A DNA stretch of 6,989 bases, taken from the NCBI GenBank assembly GCA_944321005.1, contig CALUJT010000119.1, forward strand, positions 1-6,989. Reading direction: 5' to 3'. This DNA comes from an uncultured Atopobiaceae bacterium (GTDB taxonomy: Bacteria; Actinomycetota; Coriobacteriia; Coriobacteriales; Atopobiaceae). The position numbers and the translations under genes are program-made. Below are positions 1-6,989 of the stretch, one piece after another. Position 1 is the first letter of the stretch, and every line of letters begins with the position of its first letter. Below the pieces are notes generated by a model. It was not told the DNA's origin. It worked only from the letters and a program-made list of their open reading frames with translations, and did not search any database.

Positions 1-198
1 GTCATCCGCCAGAGCCTCCAGGCCGACGGCGGCGACGTCGCCCTCATCGACTGCACCGACGACGGCGTGGTCACCCTGGAGATGCAGGGCGCCTGCGCCG
101 GCTGCCCGCTCTCGAGCCTGGACATGTCCGAGGGCATCGAGCGCATCCTCATGGAGCACGTCCCCGGCGTGACGCGCGTCCAGCCCGCCGCCTTCTAG
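1..198 (+). CDS. NifU-like C-terminal domain protein, 5'-truncated by window edge
   Basis: The first 65 codons in frame 1 run without a stop to TAG at 196-198 and read as the core of a NifU C-terminal domain (PF01106 type). Visible signs are the stretch Q-A-D-G-G-D-V near the left end, then an acidic beta segment, then the signature GACAGCP with its CxxC cysteines at bases 94-96 and 103-105, followed by the usual S-L-x-x-x-x-G-I-E-R-I-L helix and a short V-P-G-V-T-R-V strand. In this family the two cysteines bind a transient Fe-S cluster that is handed to apo-proteins in the cytoplasm. Stand-alone versions are about 75-100 residues, so only a small N-terminal part is probably missing. Whether the full protein is a lone domain or a larger NifU cannot be seen. 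The gene is on the same strand as lgt with a 42-base gap and no obvious terminator between them, so co-transcription is plausible. Confidence 0.85.
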   Translation, partial: VIRQSLQADGGDVALIDCTDDGVVTLEMQGACAGCPLSSLDMSEGIERILMEHVPGVTRVQPAAF

Positions 199-230
199 CG
201 CGGGCGCGGGAACCCACAAGAGAAGCGGGC

Positions 231-234
231 GGAG
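231..234 (+). promoter_or_regulatory. lgt: Ribosome binding site supporting the GTG start of lgt
   Basis: GGAG lies six bases before the GTG at 241, within a purine-rich stretch (GGAGAAGAAC). It supports this GTG over the in-frame ATG at 265, which would remove the N-terminal residues that normally precede the RWYG motif in Lgt. Confidence 0.7.
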
Positions 235-240
235 AAGAAC

Positions 241-1068
241 GTGTTTCTCGACGACCTCTACCACATGCTCGACCCGGTGGCCTTCACGCTGGGTCCGCTC
301 ACGGTGCGCTGGTACGGCATCGCCTACCTGCTCGGATTCATCTGCGCCGGCATCGTGATGTACCGGACGGCGCGCCGCTGGAAGCTCGGGCTCACCGTCG
401 ACGACGTCTTCTCCGTCGTGATAGGCGTGGTCTTTGGCATCATCATCGGCGCGCGCCTCTTCTACGTGGTCTTCTACATCTGGGGCGCGGGGCTGAGCCT
501 CTCGAGCCCGCTGGAGGTCTTCGCCACCTGGGAGGGCGGCATGAGCTTCCACGGCGGCCTCGTGGGGGCCGTCGTCGGCGGAAGTCTGGTGTGCCGCCAC
601 TACGGCATCTCCGTCGCATCAGTCTGCGACCTTGGCGTGATAGGAGCGCCGCTCGGGCTCTTCTTCGGCCGCTGCGCCAACTTCGTGAACGGCGAGCTCT
701 GGGGCAAGGAGACCGACCTCCCCTGGGGCGTCATGTTCGAGACGGGCGGCGGCGTCTACCGTCACCCCTCCCAGCTCTACGAGGCCGTCCTCGAGGGGCT
801 CGTGATCTTCGCGGTGCTCTACGCGCTCTCCCGGCGCGTGCCGGCGCGTCCGCAGGGCACCTTCATGGGTTGGTTCCTCACGCTCTACGGCGTGTTCCGC
901 TTCCTCGTTGAGTTCGTCCGCGTGCCCGACGAGCAGCTCGGCTACCTCCTCGGCCCCATCACGATGGGCCAGCTCCTGAGCCTGCCGCTCGTCCTTCTGG
1001 GCGTGGCCGTTCTGGTGGCGGCGCACCGCCTTGCGCGCCCGCAGGTGGGCTACGTCGAGCGCGGCTAG
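241..1068 (+). CDS. lgt: Prolipoprotein diacylglyceryl transferase (Lgt)
   Basis: Lgt transfers the diacylglyceryl group of phosphatidylglycerol to the lipobox cysteine of prolipoproteins in the cytoplasmic membrane, the first step of lipoprotein maturation. The 275-residue product is of usual family length and rich in hydrophobic membrane segments. Family landmarks are present in order: RWYGIAYLLGF near residues 23-33, HGGL at 104-107, the signature GRCANFVNGELWG at 143-155, RHPSQLYEA at 174-182, and FRFLVEFVR at 219-227. These cover the positions known to be essential in the E. coli enzyme: the Tyr of the first motif, the HGG His, the Arg/Asn/Glu of the signature, and the C-terminal Arg and Glu. 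The GTG start at 241 is supported by GGAG at 231-234, six bases upstream, and by the expected length ahead of the first motif. It is probably co-transcribed with the NifU-like gene upstream. No oddity is seen. Confidence 0.97.
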   Translation: MFLDDLYHMLDPVAFTLGPLTVRWYGIAYLLGFICAGIVMYRTARRWKLGLTVDDVFSVVIGVVFGIIIGARLFYVVFYIWGAGLSLSSPLEVFATWEGGMSFHGGLVGAVVGGSLVCRHYGISVASVCDLGVIGAPLGLFFGRCANFVNGELWGKETDLPWGVMFETGGGVYRHPSQLYEAVLEGLVIFAVLYALSRRVPARPQGTFMGWFLTLYGVFRFLVEFVRVPDEQLGYLLGPITMGQLLSLPLVLLGVAVLVAAHRLARPQVGYVERG

Positions 1069-1099
1069 CCGTCCGGCGTCCGTCGTCCCAAGCCCTGTG

Positions 1100-1126
1100 G
1101 TTTTTTAGACATCGTGTCTAAAAAAC
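1100..1126. promoter_or_regulatory. Perfect AT-rich inverted repeat, probable operator for the downstream TetR-family regulator
   Basis: Left arm GTTTTTTAGACA (1100-1111) and right arm TGTCTAAAAAAC (1115-1126) are perfect reverse complements of 12 bp, separated by TCG (1112-1114). The arms contrast sharply with the roughly 70% GC surroundings, which suggests selection. The repeat lies in the only substantial gap before the 1179-6334 unit, centred 66 bases before the GTG start. A short-spaced dyad of this size is typical of sites bound by TetR-family dimers, and a TetR-family gene is the last gene of the unit, so autoregulation is the simplest reading (inference). An RNA hairpin is possible, but the stem is AU-rich and is followed by GTCTCG rather than a U-tract, so it is a poor intrinsic terminator for lgt. 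Confidence 0.7.
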
Positions 1127-1144
1127 GTCTCGCGTTGGTACAGT
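1116..1144 (+). promoter_or_regulatory. Possible extended -10 promoter for the activase-tetR unit
   Basis: TGGTACAGT at 1136-1144 matches an extended -10 element (TG, one base, then TACAGT at 1139-1144, four of six matches to TATAAT). The -35 position at 17-bp spacing (1116-1121, GTCTAA) is a poor match and lies inside the right arm of the inverted repeat. Such a promoter would start transcription near 1151 and leave a leader of about 28 bases. A regulator bound to the palindrome would cover the -35 region, which suits repression. This rests on motif reading only. Confidence 0.35.
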
Positions 1145-1178
1145 CACCTACAGACAGGACTGCGGGACGGGGGCACGT

Positions 1179-5686
<4,508 letters not shown>

Positions 5687-5690
<4 letters not shown>

Positions 5691-6334
5691 CGGCCGCGTC
5701 TGGCCCCGAGTCCCGCGCCACGTCCGCGCGCGCGGCGGAGCGCATGAAGGCGCGCCTGGCGGATGCCCTCTGGGGCTGCCTCGAGACGCGCCGGCTCACC
5801 GAGGTCTCCGTGGGCGACGTCATCCAGGAGGCGGGCGTGAGCAGGGGGTCCTTCTACTACCACTTCTCCGACCTCGACCACCTCATCGCGTGGGCGCTCT
5901 CCCAGGAGATGCTGAACTCCGACCGCAGGGGCAACTCCTTCATGGCGCTCGCCGCGCAGGCCGAGCCCCCGGCGGAGAGCGAGACCGTCTCGCGCAGCCT
6001 CTCGCGCGTGTGCCTCCTGCTCGACAGAGGCGGGATGGGGGCCGTCTTTGACGTCGCGCTCGACGCGCAGCTCGCCCTGTGGACCGAGGCGCTCTGCCCC
6101 GAGGGCGAGCTCCTGCCCGACGAGGTGGTGGCCCAGCTCGAGTACGCCGTGGGCGGCACGGTGGGCATGCTGTCGCGCGCGGGCCGCTCCTCCGACTCCA
6201 AGCGCCGCGTCTCGATGGCCTTCGTGCACGAGCGCCACCTCTGGATGGTGAGGCGCGTGGCGGAGGTCCTGGGCGAGAGCCCGCGCAGCGTGGCCGCCCG
6301 TCTCGAGCGGGTCCGCCGCGCCGCCGTGGCGTGA
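5687..6334 (+). CDS. TetR-family transcriptional regulator
   Basis: The 215-residue product has a clear TetR N-terminal DNA-binding domain. After a short Ala/Arg-rich leader, a helix (residues about 18-33) leads to the helix-turn-helix at about 37-66, whose sequence LTEVSVGDVIQEAGVSRGSF is followed by YYHFSDLDHLI, the hallmark recognition-helix and post-helix pattern of the family. The C-terminal ligand/dimer domain (about 75-215) is helical in character but I do not recognise a subfamily, so the ligand is unknown. The start codon overlaps the stop of the giant activase gene (ATGA, 5687-5690), so the two form one operon and are probably translationally coupled. TetR proteins usually repress their own operon; the perfect dyad at 1100-1126 is the obvious candidate site (inference). 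It ends 70 bases before the end of the convergent gene. Confidence 0.93.
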
Positions 6335-6404
6335 GCGAGGCGGCTGCTGCGCCGGGTTCTTCTCGCCCCTGCGTTTTCTTGGGCCTGGCGTCCCGGCCCC
6401 GGCC

Positions 6405-6989
6405 CTACGCGCGGGCGGAGTCCTCGGGCGTGATGGTCATGGACTGGAAGCGGTGCGCCATGTAGGCGTCGTCGTAGTGCTCGGCGTAGAACTCCTCCAC
6501 CGGGGACGACGGCGCCAGGCCGCTCTCGCGCTGGTACCAGCACTCGAGGGACTGCAGCGTCATGATGCCGTTCACGAGCATGAGGGCGGCGCAGAGCGCG
6601 GTCACGGAGTAGCGCGCCTGCCACGGGATGAGGTTGATGAGCTTGAGCAGCCACGGCAGGCAGACCTTGATCCAGACGAAGCCCAGCGCGCCCCACATGC
6701 ACATGAAGAGGGTGGACGTGCGCCCGCCGAAGAGCAGGGCAATGGGGTCCGGGAAGAGCCCGAAGATGGTGGAGCCCGAGTAGTCCCAGGCCACGGCGCC
6801 AAAGCCGACCTGCATGAACCAGGAGACCGCCGCCTCGAAGAGTCCGCCGATCACCGCGGAGACGAGGAAGATGATGAGGGGGTTTGCCTTGTAGAAGCGG
6901 TTGAGCGCCACCGTCATGAGCACGGCGCCAAAGCCGTAGATGGGCGAGAAGGGCCCGTAGAGCATGCCGGCGCGGTCCTGGTAGACGCC
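6405..6989 (-). CDS. CmpB-like (putative ABC-transporter type IV, PF06541-type) membrane protein, 5'-truncated by window edge
   Basis: The minus-strand frame is open from the right edge to the stop at 6405-6407 (194 visible residues). The ATG at 6963-6965 is probably internal: the frame stays open upstream and reads G-V-Y-Q-D-R-A-G before it. In this family the conserved block LYGPFSPIYGFGA is normally preceded by such coding sequence and an earlier membrane helix. Further family features are a helix with a conserved acidic residue (VIGGLFEAAVSWFM), AWDYSG, then GRTSTLFMCMWGALGFVWIK. About four hydrophobic segments are visible, ending in a soluble acidic tail (EEFYAEHYDDAYMAHRF). The family is annotated as a putative ABC-transporter component mainly by name; its real function is not established, and no ATPase partner is in view. 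It is convergent with tetR, separated by 70 bases, so it is not part of that operon. Confidence 0.8.
   Translation of the reverse strand, partial: GVYQDRAGMLYGPFSPIYGFGAVLMTVALNRFYKANPLIIFLVSAVIGGLFEAAVSWFMQVGFGAVAWDYSGSTIFGLFPDPIALLFGGRTSTLFMCMWGALGFVWIKVCLPWLLKLINLIPWQARYSVTALCAALMLVNGIMTLQSLECWYQRESGLAPSSPVEEFYAEHYDDAYMAHRFQSMTITPEDSARA

Noticed and set aside
1062..1071. Palindrome CGGCTAGCCG spanning the lgt stop codon
   Set aside because: Only ten bases, with no loop and no U-tract; short GC palindromes are common at this base composition.
1100..1126. Reading the inverted repeat as the intrinsic terminator of lgt
   Set aside because: The stem would be almost entirely A-U pairs and is followed by GTCTCGCG rather than a U-run, so it lacks the GC stem plus U-tract. 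An operator fits better, though weak attenuation cannot be excluded.
6335..6404. Possible bidirectional terminator between convergent tetR and the CmpB-like gene
   Set aside because: Short stems can be drawn (for example GGCG 6339-6342 with CGCC 6350-6353, or GGG/CCC pairs before TTTTCTT at 6374-6380), but none is long or clean enough to call by eye.

Overview
This 6,989-base window is very GC-rich, with strong G/C bias at third codon positions. It reads as chromosomal DNA of an anaerobic high-GC actinobacterium. The combination of a giant acyl-CoA dehydratase activase-type Fe-S protein, Lgt and a CmpB-like membrane protein fits the Coriobacteriia (Olsenella/Atopobium/Collinsella type). That assignment is inference from gene content and composition, not from a marker gene.

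Layout: (1) 1-198, the 3' end of a NifU-like C-terminal-domain protein with the CAGCP Fe-S motif, cut by the left edge. (2) 241-1068, lgt, prolipoprotein diacylglyceryl transferase, on the same strand 42 bases later. (3) 1069-1178, a short intergenic region holding a striking AT-rich perfect inverted repeat (1100-1126, 12-bp arms, 3-bp spacer) and a plausible extended -10 promoter just downstream. (4) 1179-5690, one 1,503-residue ORF with two tandem archerase-type ATPase modules, a Cys-rich connector, and two HgdB/COG3580-COG3581-like modules. (5) 5687-6334, a TetR-family regulator overlapping the previous gene by four bases. (6) 6405-6989, on the minus strand and convergent, a 5'-truncated CmpB-like (PF06541-type) membrane protein.

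The core of the window is the two-gene unit 1179-6334. Established knowledge: archerases use ATP hydrolysis to push an electron from a [4Fe-4S] cluster into a dehydratase-type or double-cubane-type partner. Here both ATPase modules keep the cluster-binding Cys pair, at the same 39-residue spacing. The C-terminal half carries two sets of three Cys in partner-like modules. My inference is that this single chain holds both the ATP-driven electron injector and the low-potential Fe-S acceptor. The TetR-family gene is probably translationally coupled to it, and its product may bind the palindrome in front of the operon. The substrate is unknown, and no CoA-transferase, dehydratase or ETF gene is visible here to indicate one.
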